Below, one piece after another: positions 9,299-20,995 of a DNA stretch of 64,000 bases. The DNA comes from Chamaelirium japonicum (lineage: Eukaryota > Streptophyta > Magnoliopsida > Liliales > Melanthiaceae): NCBI GenBank assembly GCA_947650365.1, contig OX393550.1:114682532-114746531 (forward strand), given 5' to 3'. Numbering within the stretch: position 1 is the first letter of the stretch; every line of letters starts with the position of its first letter. A program made the translations under genes and the position numbers. A model generated the notes under the pieces. That model was not told where the DNA came from. It ran no database searches and saw only the letters and a program-made list of their open reading frames with translations.

Positions 9299-12200
9299 GT
9301 GTCAATATGGTGCGAATTATCCCTTCCTTTTTCATGCATATCTTATCATTCTCTTACATAAAACATTAATATTACACGTAAAGTGCATAAATTTTATTTT
9401 CATCATTGCATAGAATAATTTCGTACGAACACATAGGTATATTGATTTGCATTTATGCATTACCTGCATGGAAATTATAAAGCTTGAGAATCATTTTACT
9501 GTTTTTTTTACTATAAGGAACTGATGGATATCATTTTATGTCTTTTTTGCAGTGACTAGGACTCGTCCTCAACGCGCGTAGCTACAATGGAGTGTGACTA
9601 AATAGTAGATGTTATCACAATACCTTGGGAGCAGATCTATAGTGCACGCAAATGACAAACAAATGAAATCGCAATATCAGAGCTCGCGAAGGATATTTTG
9701 GCAAAAATCGGCACGCACGTAGCTCTGAACTCAAGCACTAGAAGAACAAGACTCAGGCATAATGAGCTGGCTTCAAACCATGATAAGTGGTGCACCCCAA
9801 TTAGCCACCTTTTCTTCCTTCTCCAGCTCCTTCTTTCTCTCTCTTCCCTTCTCTTTTATTTTCCTTCTCTTCTTCCCATCTTGGCCATCTAGCAGCGCAT
9901 ACGGCTCACTTTCCGACCCAACATGAACATACTAACATACCCGATCTTAGCCATCGACCCATCATTACCAACTCAATTGGACTCCCGGTAGTACACAGAA
10001 AACCCATGCATGCATTACCCATGCACATTCATTCCATCTGAAGCCACAAATCCACCGTCCGATCGTAGCCGTCCAAACCCATACAAGCTACCACCTTGTA
10101 TCTCTCTTCAATTTCTTTCTTTAAATTTTTTATTCTTAATTCAAAACCAACTAATGCTGTACGGTTTGGAGCCTAACAAAAACTCCAGTGCTTTCCTTAT
10201 CCACCCAACAAAACCCGGCTCGTATCTTTTGGACTAATAGAACCCGTTTTCTCTCTCTAATCTTCTCTCTGCTCTCTCTCCGGGATTCTCTCAACCGACC
10301 ACCATAACCGTCTGATTGCATCGCAGCCATCCGAAGACGATCAGCCGCTCCTCATTCATGAGATCACAGCCGTCCACAGTCCCATAATCACAGCCATCCG
10401 TTGCTAACCAACTCATCCATAATACCCACGCATGCAGCCGTCCAACTTATCCCTGCATTCTACCCAGCCGACCCTCTCTCTCTAACAATATCACAGCCGT
10501 CTGATGCGTTACGTACCCATGCATGAGCCCACTCCCCGTTTCTCTCTTCTCTAAAACTAATCACAGCCGTCCTTTGCAAGCCATCAATAGATACATTGAA
10601 TCAACCAAGCTGTGCACAACAACCCCATGCATGCAGCGTTCCAGACTTCTCTATCTCACGGACCACTTGATCACAGCCGTCCCTAGGATCAGCTCGACCC
10701 GATCAGCATTCCCGTCTCTCACCTGCGATCTTCTTTCTCTCTCATTCCTTATCTATCCCAACCGCCCAAGCTTTTCTCTCTCTAGCTTTCCTTGTTTTTT
10801 TCTCTTTCCTTATCCTCTCCTCTCTCTTACCCGACCGAGACCCAGCCGAAACCCTCTCTTTCTTTCGGATTCTCTCTCTAAAAACCGTTTCTTTCTCTCT
10901 CCTTAATTCTCTCTATCTCTTTCCTTTCTTAACAGCCCAAATCTCCTTTCTCTCTCTTCTTTATCTCTCTAGATCCCAACTGAGATCCTCCTCTCTCAAA
11001 CCCAGCTGTACCCGGCCCTCTCTTCCCATCTTTATGATTTATTCCCCATTTAAGATCCTCTCTCTCTCGTGTCGAACCTGTGCGTGAGATCCATCCGATT
11101 CTATATCTACTCTCTTTCCAATCTCATCATAACCGAACCCAGTAATCTCATTCCTTTATTTTCTCCTCAATCATCTCTCTCCTTAATTCTCTCTCTTTTT
11201 ATATCTTTCTCTCTCTAAATCTCTTTTTATTTCTCTCTTTTAAGTAAACCCAATCACAACCGTTCCCCTTCCTTCCTAATCCGGATGAGGCCGGATCGTA
11301 GCCATCCACAAACCTCAGCCATGCATACCCGATCACATCCAACCGATCCTCCTACTCTTTTTTTCCGAATTCTCTTTCCATTCTTTCGGTCCAAATTAAT
11401 CACAAACCGTTCACTGCATTCCCTCTCTTCCGTGATCCATCAAAGCCATGCACAATCCTCTCTCTTCTCTCTCTCTAAACCGACCCTCTCTCCTTCTCCC
11501 TCAATTCTGCCCTTTTAATTTTTTTCTTTACTTCATACCAATGAAAGACAATCTTACCAAATCCTACGCCTTTGGGAGCAAGCTACAAGCCGCTATATAT
11601 AGAGGTCATGGGCATGAAGAAAGGGGAGAGGATCATCATCCAGTTTTCCATAGAGTGTTCAGCAAATTGTAATAGGGAGAGTGTGCGAAGAGAGTACGTA
11701 ACATTGTTTTCGGGTCATTTCAAGAAGAAGGTTTTGCAGTACTTGTAATCGTATTCATTTTTTTTTTTTTTAATAAAATTTATTCTGTTGCTCTATTCTC
11801 ATGCTCTTTGTTCTTTTTCCAATGTCTCATTTTATTTATTGTACCCATAATTCCACCATGGTCGGCTAAACTCCTCTCCGCCAGGGAGAGGGGTTGAGGC
11901 CATGGTAATTAAGTAGGTAGTTTTCTCTCTTGTAAGTCACTCTTGATTGCACTTAATGTTATTCCTCTTAGTTAGTTGATTGTAATTCTAAAGCGAGAGT
12001 GAAGATCACCCATCCTCTATTAGGGATTCGGTGATTCTTCAAAACTCCCACATTGAATCGTCGACTAAGATGATTAAATTTATTATTTTCAAATCTAATT
12101 TATGTTATATAAATTCTCACAACTGAGCGAGTTATACTTCTTTACTATAAGAAGGACCTTGTTCTTAAAATTGTGAGGGTATTATATAATTAAATTAGAT

Positions 12201-12516
12201 AAAATGGACCTTAATTCTAAATTTTCCACTTGAGGCGGTAAAACTTCCGTTCTCAAGTGTGGATTATCGAGAGTGACGCTGCAAGAGAAGTCGGCTCCTC
12301 ACCATGGTTTACAAATCCCTCTCCTAGGCGGAATTTCTTCTTATATTTTCTAAAATTATCAATTATTAGTATTAGTTCTACGATTTACTTTCTAAAATAA
12401 ATTATTTTTTAAATAATAAAAAAAAAACTCCCTTCATTTCAATTTAGTGTTATTTGTGATCTCTTTTCTCTAGGCATCTAATTACGTGAGGTTCGATCCT
12501 TACTTGCCATATACTA
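9299..12516 (+). mobile_element. Solo-LTR-like insertion (about 3.2 kb) within Tat element 1
   Basis: The block separates gag from integrase and has no coding similarity. It is flanked by GTTAA on both sides (9294-9298, 12517-12521), a 5-bp target duplication. Its termini read GTGTCAATATGG and CCATATACTA, roughly inverted but not the canonical TG...CA. Inside, in plus orientation: a long pyrimidine-rich U3-like part with many CACAGCCGTCC-type motifs (about 10020-11520), a TATA box (CTATATATAGAGG, about 11592-11604), and an AATAAA signal (about 11772-11777) followed by U5-like AT-rich sequence. That is the U3-R-U5 order of a long LTR. The family is not identified. Confidence 0.6.
11592..11604 (+). 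promoter_or_regulatory. TATA box of the long solo-LTR-like element
   Basis: CTATATATAGAGG, followed about 180 bp later by AATAAA. The spacing fits a promoter and polyadenylation signal bounding an R region. Confidence 0.5.
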
Positions 12517-12521
12517 GTTAA

Positions 12522-13707
12522 AGTTCTCCTTCTGGGTCATACTCATCCCGAAGAGTGACTCCAGAGTCTTCAGCTCCCGGCGATTGCATCGGTACTGGTC
12601 GATGAACTGCGTGCTCAGCTCCGAGAAAGAGGAGATGGACAAGGGCCTGAGCTTGTGGAACCATTCGAGGGGTGTTCCCGACAAGCTGTTGGCGAAGGTC
12701 CGGCAGAGAATATGATCATCCTCGTGGGGGACCAGAGCATCCCGGAAAGCCAGTACGTGCTCCACCGGGTCCTTTGATCCGTCAAACTTGGGAAGGCGTG
12801 GAGGATTCCATCCCTGAGGAAATGGCTCCCGGAGTAGCTTCTCGACAAGCGGCGACTGTACGGCTCCTCGAATAGCGACTTCCTCCAGCCGATCGGGAGC
12901 TCGGACCCCCGGTCGGTCTCGCTGGATTGCTTCTTGATCCTCGAGTCGCTCCGACGCATGTACCCGAATGCGCTCATGTACGCTCCTCCGATCAGCAGTG
13001 TGGGCCGGCTGCCGATTGGCCGGCGTTATCCGAGTGTGATGACTATCACTCGGTTGACGATGATGTTCTCCGTTTCGCTTCGGGCGATGCATTTGTGGCG
13101 AGTCCGTCTTTGAGTGATGCTTGGAGGCAGGCGGCTGTCGAGGGTATGCCCCGAGCCGGGGCCAGACATCCAAACGTGCTGACGCCGCTCGGGCATGCTT
13201 GTTTCTTTCCGCTGGTTCCGGGCTACTCGAGTCCCGCCCGTCGGTATTCGCACTTTGGACCTCCACCGAGCGATTAACCCTGACCTCCACCTGAGGCACT
13301 GGTTACGGCTGCATTTGTACTGGTGGGGTAGCTTGAGTAGGAAGGCTCTATCCCGCTTGGGCCAATATGCCCTGGTTGAGTAGACCACCCGTCAGTGCGG
13401 CCCGCACGAAGTCGCGCAACTCCTCGTAGTTGCATTGCATTGTTTGGAGTTGGGCGGTAAGAGCTTGCTGGGTCATCATCATAGTGGCCAGGAAACCTTC
13501 CGATAGACCCCCTGTTAGAGGAGCCAGGGTTACTACCGGAGCTTGACTGGACTCTCCGACCCCCAGTACAGGATTCGCCAACGGGACTACGCGCTCCGTG
13601 TCCGTTGGTGGTTGAACAAGGCGCCCGACGTCATTAGCATCTCCGAGTGGTGCATCTTTGGATGGGAGCTGTGACGTCAAGCGGGTACGATACGGTCCAC
13701 CGGCCAT
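12522..13707 (-). mobile_element. gag region of Tat element 1 (fossil)
   Basis: The minus strand encodes a Tat-type Gag. The N-terminal part (13707-13348) contains MTQQALTAQLQTMQCNYEEL, a helical stretch. The capsid-like part (13299-12522) has the motifs LPKFDGSKDPVEHVLAFRDA, FANSLSGTPLEWFHKL and SISSFSELSTQFIDQY, the hallmark order of the plant retrotransposon gag family. The same motifs recur in Tat element 2 (26760-27000), so elements 1 and 2 are close relatives. Sequence after the GMSMTQKE motif is missing; the 3.2-kb insertion begins there. Broken fossil. Confidence 0.9.
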
Positions 13708-13811
13708 CGTTCTTCAACTGTGTGGTCATGGATTGCTGGTTGCAGGTAGCCTCGGACTGGTCGACACCCATGGATCAACAGTCGAAAGCTCTAGTAGGAA
13801 GTCTCGAAGAC

Positions 13812-13834
13812 TATCCCACAGACGGTGCCAAGAT
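13812..13834 (-). other. Primer-binding-site region of Tat element 1
   Basis: Directly inside the 5' LTR, the minus strand reads ATCTTGGCACCGTCTGTGGG. The corresponding position of Tat element 2 reads ATCTTGGTGCCATCTATGGG. A conserved TTGG[CT][AG]CC string next to the LTR is typical of gypsy primer-binding sites; the priming tRNA is not determined. Confidence 0.65.
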
Positions 13835-15012
13835 TGTGGGGGGTTTTTAGTCGAACCGGACGGTTCGGGTGGCAAGCACAATCCAATAAGCCAAAGAGAA
13901 GAGAGAAAACGGTAGTTACATGGAAAAACCCCTTCTCAACGTCGAAGGAGAAAAAACCATGGGTGGGGCGAGAATGCACTAAAACAATTCCTTCGGTTAC
14001 AATCTCTCACCTTAACCCCAATTACACACCCCGAGGACCGGTCTCCCAAACTACCGACCCCTGCAGTTTCACTCAGACTACCAACCTCTGCAGGCAGCGT
14101 CTGACTACCGGTCACTGCAGACAGTGTCTGGCTACCGACCGACCTCCGCAGACAGCCTCTGACTACTGTCCGATCGACCTCCGCAGCTCCACGAATTCCG
14201 GGACGAAATGGGCAACGTTTTCTCCAAAATCCTTCTCCTTCTTGCTGAAGGGGTAGGCCCCCTTTTATAGTAGTGGGGTGACGGTTACGGCGCTCCGCGA
14301 AAGACGGGTTGACAACGTGTCCCCACAATGAGCTCAACCGCCACGGTTGTGATGACGTGGCGCGCGGTCGACTCCCAGCCACTTTGGCCGAAAATCTCGT
14401 AGTGTAATCAGGCCTCCGAGATCTCCGGGTTCGACTGCCGCATCGTGCCTCGGCTTGTTGCACGGCCGACCGAGGAGGAATGAAATATATAAAAAGGGGG
14501 GGGGGGGGGGGGGGGGGGTGTTGCGCAGTCGACCCCCCCCCCCCCCCCCTTTTGTTGTCTAATGACCGGTCGACCGAGGAAGGAAGGGGGGGGGCTGCTA
14601 CTCCCCCCTGATGACCGGCCGACCGAGGCAAGGAAGGGGGGGGGGGGGCTGTTGCCCCCCTCTGATGACCGGCCGACCGAGGCAAGGGGGGCTGTTGCCC
14701 CCCTTACTCTGATGACCGGTCGACCAAGGCAAGGAGGGGGGGGGGGGCTGTTGTCCCCCTCTGATGACCGGCCGACCAAGGCAAGGAGGGGGGTGGGCTG
14801 TTGTCCCCCTCTGATGACCAGCCGACCGAGGCAAGGAGGGGGGGGTTGTTGCCCCCTCTGATGACCGGCCGACCGAGGCAAAAGGGGGGGGGCTGTTACC
14901 CCCCTTTCTCTGATGACCGGCCGACCGAGGCAAGGAGGGGGGGGCTGTTGCACGGTCGACCCCCCCACTCCTTCCTTGTTTCTTTGCGCAGCCGACCGGG
15001 AGGGTACACACA
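13835..15012 (-). mobile_element. LTR of Tat element 1 (5' LTR in element orientation)
   Basis: It aligns with 3807-4968 over its full length, beginning TGTGGGGGG and ending TACACACA. It holds the TATA box (14261-14270, minus), long G and C homopolymers (about 14497-14518 and 14531-14550) and the same GC-rich tandem units (14553-14955). Confidence 0.92.
14553..14955. repeat. GC-rich tandem repeat within LTR, second copy
   Basis: Units containing TGATGACCGGCCGACCGAGG plus variable G- and C-tracts, homologous to 4513-4912. The unit count is similar but tract lengths differ, so slippage has continued since insertion. Confidence 0.93.
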
Positions 15013-15021
15013 CCAGGTTTC
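15013..15021. mobile_element. Right tip of the split TIR element, including target duplication of element 1
   Basis: The bases CCAGGTTTC complete the right inverted repeat of the TIR element whose main part ends at 3806. The first five, CCAGG, duplicate 3802-3806 and mark the insertion of Tat element 1. Confidence 0.6.
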
Positions 15022-15585
15022 TTACTAGTTCTTATAAAGTCGAGGTTTTGGTGGTATAGTGTCGCCCAATCTGAATAACCCATTCTAAAGCAGGTTTGGA
15101 GACCTCATATGACCTTGGATTTGTTGGGGTGAGTTAATGCCTCATAATAAACAAAATGAATAATGTTAAAAGATTATGGTTCAGCTGCCGACCAAAGGAT
15201 CATGGTTTGGTTGCCCACCGTCCGATTTTCCTCTTAGGATTAGGGTTTCCTAATTGTTTCGATTGGGCCCTAAGTTTTACACCCTATAAATAATAGTAGA
15301 CCTCTAAGTGTGGAGGCACTTTGCGTTGTTCCATCTCGTTTGTCTCTCTTTGATTCATAACACGTTATTAGCATGAATCTCCCAACTGAGCAACGACTTC
15401 GAGCAGCGGCGACAATTCCTAATGGTTGCAATGGTGACGCATTGCAACAACCCAACTTCAGCACCGTAATTCATTCCACTCACACCCGAAGTACGTGTGA
15501 CCGCAACCCTCTCTCCTTTGCTATAGGCGGTCGCCCGCTCGCGGCCGATTGCATGCCTAGTGTGCTGCAGACCACACGCGGCCGA
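15022..15585 (+). mobile_element. 5' end of a gag-only copia-type element (fossil): LTR end and leader
   Basis: A TATA box (CTATAAATAATAG, about 15281-15293) is followed by a leader ending in ATAACACGTTATTAGCATGA (about 15356-15375). That string resembles the LTR/internal junction common in plant copia-type and gag-only elements. The LTR probably starts near 15122-15167, but no partner LTR confirms this. The leader runs to the LINE insertion at 15586 and resumes at 19703. Bases 15022-15120 are unassigned. Confidence 0.45.
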
Positions 15586-15601
15586 GCATGGCCACGATCT
15601 T

Positions 15602-18600
15602 TTTTTTTTTGACAGGAACTACGGGGGTTCTATTCATGGCGCCCCAGCCCAATAACCGGAATTTGGTTACAATTATTAATCAGCTCCAAGTCAGCTTGAA
15701 GGAGGGGGGCGATACAAGGAGGAGTAGAGAAGGAGGAGAAATTCTGACGAACCTGAAGAGCATGCTTCGCCAGTTGGTCTGCGCAGCTATTATAGGTCCT
15801 TCGAACATGGGAGAAAACAACCCGGGAAAATCCCGAAGATAACAACCTGCAGTCAGATACAATGCTCTGTATCCGCCATGGAGGAGATAGATCCCCATCC
15901 GACAGGAGGTGGATAAGGACTTGATTGTCCCCCTCCACAATTACTGAGGTAGCATCGACTCTTTCAGAGCTTGCATCCCGTGCAGAAACGCTCTGGCCTC
16001 AATTTCAATGGCCTCACAAGCGTGGGAGATGGCGCCCGCCGAGTACAAATGTGCTCCCGCACTATCCCGAATGATGATACCAGTAGCCGCCATCGTGTGG
16101 TTCAATGCACCGTCTACATTAACCTTTAGGACCCCCGGGTCTGGCGGGAGCCAGTGGGAGGGGTGCAGCTTCAGCTCTTTGACCCGGGAGGAATGAAGCT
16201 GTTGGAAGAGGGCGTTGGAGACAGTCAGGATGTCATAGGGTTTTGGCTGCACTCTTTCAAAGACCCAACCGTTCCTGGCTTTCCAGATGTTCCACAGAAG
16301 GAGGGTCCCATAGCTGAAGGCGAAATCCTGGGCCTTGTCCCTCTGAAGTAAGAGCTCAATCCATTGGGGAAGAATATTGTTGCAACCCTCCGTGTTGATG
16401 TGGAGGTGAGAGCCGAACCACACTGCCCGGGAGAAGGAGCAGTTGAATAGGATGTGCTCTATGGATTCGTCTGCACTGGAGCAAATCGAACAAGTGCTGT
16501 CAATGAACGGAAGCCGATTAGCCAGGTTTTTGAGAGTGGGAATGCACCCTCTGAGAGCTCGCCAGACGAACATTAAGGCCTTAGGGAGACATTCTTTAGA
16601 TTTCCATAGTCTTTCCCAGTCGAAATTGACGATTGAACGCGAGGATGAAGCTTCGTTGCAACGAGAGTAGATGGCCCAGTATGCTGACTTCACGTTGAAA
16701 TGTCCTGTAGAAGATGGGGTCCAGATGAGTCGGTCAGGTACTGGCTCAGCGGCAAGGTGAATAGAGAGGATGGCGTTGGTTTCCAATGCCCCCAGACCGC
16801 ATTCCAGGAGCTTCTCTGTATGCCAGGTTCGGGATGCACGATCAATAAATTCCGAGACCGGTAGCTGTAGCCTCTCGGGCACCTCGCTTCGGATAGCAAA
16901 CCCCTGTAATCTCGGAATCCACTGGTCCCCGACCAGTTTGATGGACTGCCCGTCGCCCTTGCTCCAGCAAGTGAGTGGCCGAATGAGGTCCCGGCCCTTG
17001 AGGAGACTCTGCCAAACTTGGGAAGATCCCTTCTTAGCGCTGAGTGTCCAGAAATTAGACTGGGAACCATACTTCTTTGAGAGAATCTGGACCCACAGTC
17101 GATCGGGGTGCGCCACGAAGGACCAGGCCAGTTTCATTATCATTGCTTGGTTAACCTTTGCAAGGTCCCGGATACCCAATCCCCCCTCCGCTTTGGGCTG
17201 GAACATCTTGTTCCATCCCAGTAGATAGAGGTGACGTTTATTAGGATCAAAACCCCACCAGAAATCTCTCTGGATTGCATGAAGCTTATTGATGACTGAT
17301 AGCGGAATAATCACAGAGGACATAAAGTAGTTTGGAATGGAGGAGAGGGACGTTTTCAGAAGGATAGTTCTACCTGCATGGGAGAGGGTCTTAGCCTTCC
17401 ATCCTTTGAGTTTGGACTTGAAACGGTCTTCGATGAAGGAAAAAGCTTTAATTTTGGATCTGCCATAAAATAGGGGAGAGCCCAGGTACAACTCTTGCTG
17501 CGACATTATGAGGACTCCGATGCTGGAGGCTATGGCTTCACGACGGCTTCTGGCGACATTGCGGGAGAAAGTAATCCTGGATTTATTGAAATTTACCAGT
17601 TGGCCCGACCATTTGCAGTACAGATCCAAGATAGAATTTATAGAGTTTATTCCCTGATCTGTTGCTCTGCCAAAGATGAACATGTCGTCAGCGTAGAATA
17701 GATGAGAGACAGTGATACCTTGCTTACCGATTCGGATACCGTGGATGAGCTTGCGATTTTCAGCGTCCTGAATCAAACGGGAGAGGCCCTTAGAGCACAA
17801 AAGGAACAAATAAGGTGAGAGGGGGCAACCTTGATGCAGGCCTCGATGAGCAGTAATATGACCTTCCGGAGCTCCATTGATAAGAACTGAATAGGACACG
17901 CCCGAGATACAAGCGAGGATTAGCGAACTAAAGCTCCTGGAGAAACCCAGATCGTTCAGTACCTGCATGAGGAAGGACCACTCCACTCTATCATAAGCCT
18001 TAGCCATATCTAGCTTTAGGGCAAAATATCCTCTTCTACCTGTGGTCTTCTTGATATGACCTAGAACTTCATGGGCGATGATGATGTTATCTGTTATATT
18101 CCGGCCTGCGACGAATGCACTCTGAGTATTGGAAATACAACGAGGAATGAATCTCTTCAGCCTATTGGCGATAATTTTGGCGCAGACTTTATAGATCACA
18201 TTGCACAAACTGATGGGCCGGAAATCACTGGGGGTCTGAGCTGCTGACTTCTTGGGGATGAGGGCTAAGAATGTAGCATTTAGATGGGGTGAAAGGGTCT
18301 TGGTGATGAAGAAATTCTGAACGGCCTTGACAAGATCAGACCCTACCACCGTCCAACCTTTCTTGTAGAAACCCGCCGTTAACCCGTCCGGACCTGGAGC
18401 CTTGAGATTGTTCATAGCAAAAATGACCCTCTTGATCTCCTCTGGTTCGGGAATAGCGGTCAGCCATTCATTGTCCTCGTTGGTGATGATACTAGCAAAG
18501 CCGAACTTGGTGAGTTCAGCTGCCGTGGGTGATGAGGATTTAAAAAGAGTATTGAAGTAGTCGATAAAAGCCCCTCTGATTTCAGCCGGGTTAGACGACC

Positions 18601-19686
18601 AGATATTCTGGGGGTCATGATCCCCGATATGCAATTACGTCTTCTCCGATTAAGAACGGCCAGATGATGGAACTTGGTATTCCTGTCCCCGCTCGTGAGC
18701 CAGTGATTTTTCGACCGTTGCCTCCAGTAGGTAGCCTCAAGATCGAGGAGATGCTGATGCTTATGTCTGAGCCTAGACTCTGCCGCTAGTCTTTCCCTCG
18801 TGGGTTCCATGGATTGAATACTGGCTATGCTCGATTCCACCGTACCTAACTGGGACTTGATATCCCCGAAGGTCCTCCTGCTCCAGTCGAGCAAGGCCCT
18901 AGCCACCTTCTTGCAGTTCTTGTCGAAGTCTGTGAGATTCACAATAGGGGCCCGACTGCACCAAGCCTCTTCGATTGTAGGGATGAATTCCGGGTCCGAG
19001 CTCCAGAATTCCTCAAACCTGAATATTTTTTCTTTCCTAGCTGGCATTGGAAGGAGTTCTAGGAGAATGGGAGAGTGGTCGCTCCCAAGTCTAGGAAGAT
19101 GCCATACCCCCGCGCGAGGATACCTGAGCCTCCATTCGGAGTTGACCATGGCCCTGTCCAATCTCTCCCGAATGAAGCTCGGGTAGTCCCGATAGTTAGC
19201 CCAAGTAAAAGCTGGACCATGGAACCCAAGATCAATCAGTCCTAGGTTGTCCGAGAACTCTTTCAAATTCTTGCAGTTCTCCGGTGTGACTGGGGATCCA
19301 CCGTCTCGATCGGAAGCCGAGAGCAAATCGTTGAAATCCCCAACAATGCAGAGTGGGAGATTGAGGGGGGCCACTGCTTGATAAACCCTCTCCCAGACCG
19401 CCGGACGGAATTGCCTTTGGGGGTGCCCGTAGAAGCCAATGAGAGTCCATGAGTGGGGATGCTGGTTTACTTCCGCTATTATAAAGTGCTCGCAGCTATT
19501 GATCACTTTAATCGAGATCATGTTCGACCACGCCAGACAGAGACCCCCTGCTTGACCGGACGCTGGGACATCGAAGTAGTATCCGAAGTTTAAATATTCC
19601 TGAATAGCTTGCATCTTGCTGGGTGAACATTTCGTTTCAGACAGGAACAGGACATCCGGCTTGGACCTGCCGAGGAGATTCTTCAG
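15602..19686 (-). mobile_element. LINE 1: L1-type retrotransposon, 5'-truncated
   Basis: A minus-strand non-LTR retrotransposon. Its poly(A) tail appears as a T-run at 15601-15610. It is flanked by a perfect 16-bp target duplication, GCATGGCCACGATCTT (15586-15601 and 19687-19702). Only ORF2 is present, beginning inside the endonuclease, so the 5' end was lost, as is usual for L1 insertions made by target-primed reverse transcription. It inserted into the gag-only copia fossil. The perfect duplication argues for a fairly recent insertion. Confidence 0.96.
15630..19686 (-). pseudogene. LINE 1 ORF2: endonuclease, reverse transcriptase, RNase H (disrupted)
   Basis: ORF2 copies the element's RNA into a nicked target. 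Along the minus strand: apurinic endonuclease-like domain from 19686, already inside the domain (LFLSETKCSP), with GDFNDLL, ERLDRAM and GSDHSPI (19614 to about 18640). Next comes reverse transcriptase (18634 to about 17000) with RPISLCNVIYKVCAKIIANR, AFVAGRNITDN and the catalytic LFYADD at about 17690. A zf-RVT domain follows (WKSKECLPKALMFVWRALRG... CSICSS... EHILFNC, about 16620-16400). The RNase H domain (VNVDGALNHTMAATG, IEIEARAF) continues in another frame below 15941. There are two frame changes, near 18630 and near 15955, so the gene is inactive. Otherwise the protein is well preserved (897 codons open for RT to RNase H). Confidence 0.95.
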
Positions 19687-19696
19687 GCATGGCCAC

Positions 19697-20295
19697 GATC
19701 TTATATGTTCATTTTTGATTCATAATGGGCTTTTACTCATGATCCTCTATGTTTAGTTTTGATTCATAATGGGTTTTCACCCAGATCTTATATTTTTAGT
19801 TTTGATCCATAATGGGTTTTCACCCATGATCTTATATATTCAATTTTGATCCATAATGAGTTTTCACCCATGATCTTATATGTTCAGAGATGGCAGTGAT
19901 GCGGTTTACAAACCAAAAACCACGATAAACCGCACCACACGGTGCGGTTTTGGTTTGCCAAAATATAAAATCATTGCGGTACGGTTTTAGTTTTCGAATT
20001 TGGTGTAGTGGTGTGGTTTCGGTTTTGACCAAAATCGCATAAAATTGCACCATTTATGCCATTATAATGATAAACTGCAGTGCACCGCACCACATGGTGC
20101 AGTTTCAGTTTTACATAATAGTATACCATCGCAGTGCGGTGTGGTTTCAGTGTGCTGGTTTGGTGTTGCGATGTGGTTTCGATTTTGTCCAAAACCATAC
20201 CGTTGTCATCCCTATATATGTTCAATTTTGATCCATGATGGAATCCACCCATAATCTTATTTGGCACGTTTTTATCCATGCTGGGTTCTACCCAT
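19697..20295. repeat. 44-bp tandem repeat, about six copies, split by a hAT MITE
   Basis: Units of the type GATCTTATATGTTC...GATCCATAATGG..CACCCAT repeat every 44 bp from 19697. The array is interrupted inside the fifth unit by the MITE at 19885-20214, then continues. It belongs to the leader of the gag-only copia-type element. Confidence 0.9.
19885..20214. mobile_element. hAT-type MITE (330 bp)
   Basis: The ends are imperfect inverted repeats: CAGAGATGGCAGTGATGCGG on the left and, reverse-complemented, TAGGGATGACAACGGTATGG on the right. It is flanked by the 8-bp duplication TATATGTT (19877-19884, 20215-20222). An 8-bp duplication and a CAGRGATGGCA-like end are standard for hAT. The interior has several inverted copies of AACCGCACCACA/TGTGGTGCGGTT and no coding capacity. 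Confidence 0.88.
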
Positions 20296-20995
20296 AATCA
20301 AATTTACTCTTTGATCTTTATTAGGGTTTATACACAAAATCATGTTGAACCCACTTTAGGTTCATAAGCTTTATTTTTGAATTATCTAGTTGATGATTTC
20401 ATGTTCTGGACTTTTCTACAAAATCAACCCAAAAGTATCGATTTACAAAAAAGTCCATGGTTCTATATATAAGAATATGCTTGTTTACAGATAAGGACAT
20501 ACATATCGTTATTCAGAATTTGTCTATATGAACTCTTGCTATTTTTATGATATCTATATATTGGTACTCATATCTTGTTATGATATTAGAGATTATCATA
20601 TTAGATATTAGTTTTATCTCATAAGTAATTTAGAATTGTGTATTCTATTTATATTTTCGGAACCTATTTAGATTCGATCTGGACAATCCAATTATAAATT
20701 TTGGGTGTTCGGATCACTCCAGACACAATGGTAGCATCTGTTTTTGCTGTTTCTAATACCATGCATATATGATATTTATTTGCTATTAGATAAACATTTT
20801 GAGAAGCTTAGTAAGGTGTATGACAGTTCCATAGAACCCGCTCTACCTTAACAAGGAATCTCAAAAGAATCTCATTAATCTTATTGGTCTAGGTTACATA
20901 AGAATTCATATTTGATGTTGATCATATCTGTCATGCCTAATTACCATAGTATTTACATTGCTGATCAGATGTCGAATTTATCCAAATAGAATTTG

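Larger units (their letters stand above)
3807..15012 (-). mobile_element. Tat element 1: Ty3/gypsy LTR retrotransposon (fossil, nested)
   Basis: An 11.2-kb element bounded by two LTRs of about 1.17 kb and by perfect 5-bp target duplications CCAGG (3802-3806, 15013-15017). Order along the minus strand: LTR (15012-13835), primer-binding-site region, gag (13707-12522), integrase (9293-8447), an extra gene-like region on the opposite strand (5551-7586), tandem repeats, LTR (4968-3807). Gag and integrase sequences fit the Tat clade. Protease, RT and RNase H are not present, so it looks like a non-autonomous derivative. A 3.2-kb solo-LTR-like insertion lies inside. Hand sampling of the LTRs suggests about 5% divergence, i.e. 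a few million years at most under commonly used plant LTR rates. Broken. Confidence 0.9.

Noticed and set aside
12488-12500. tRNA-like T-arm string (GGTTCGATCC)
   Set aside because: No acceptor, D-arm or anticodon arm at proper spacing; it lies near the end of an LTR-like element, where such strings are common.
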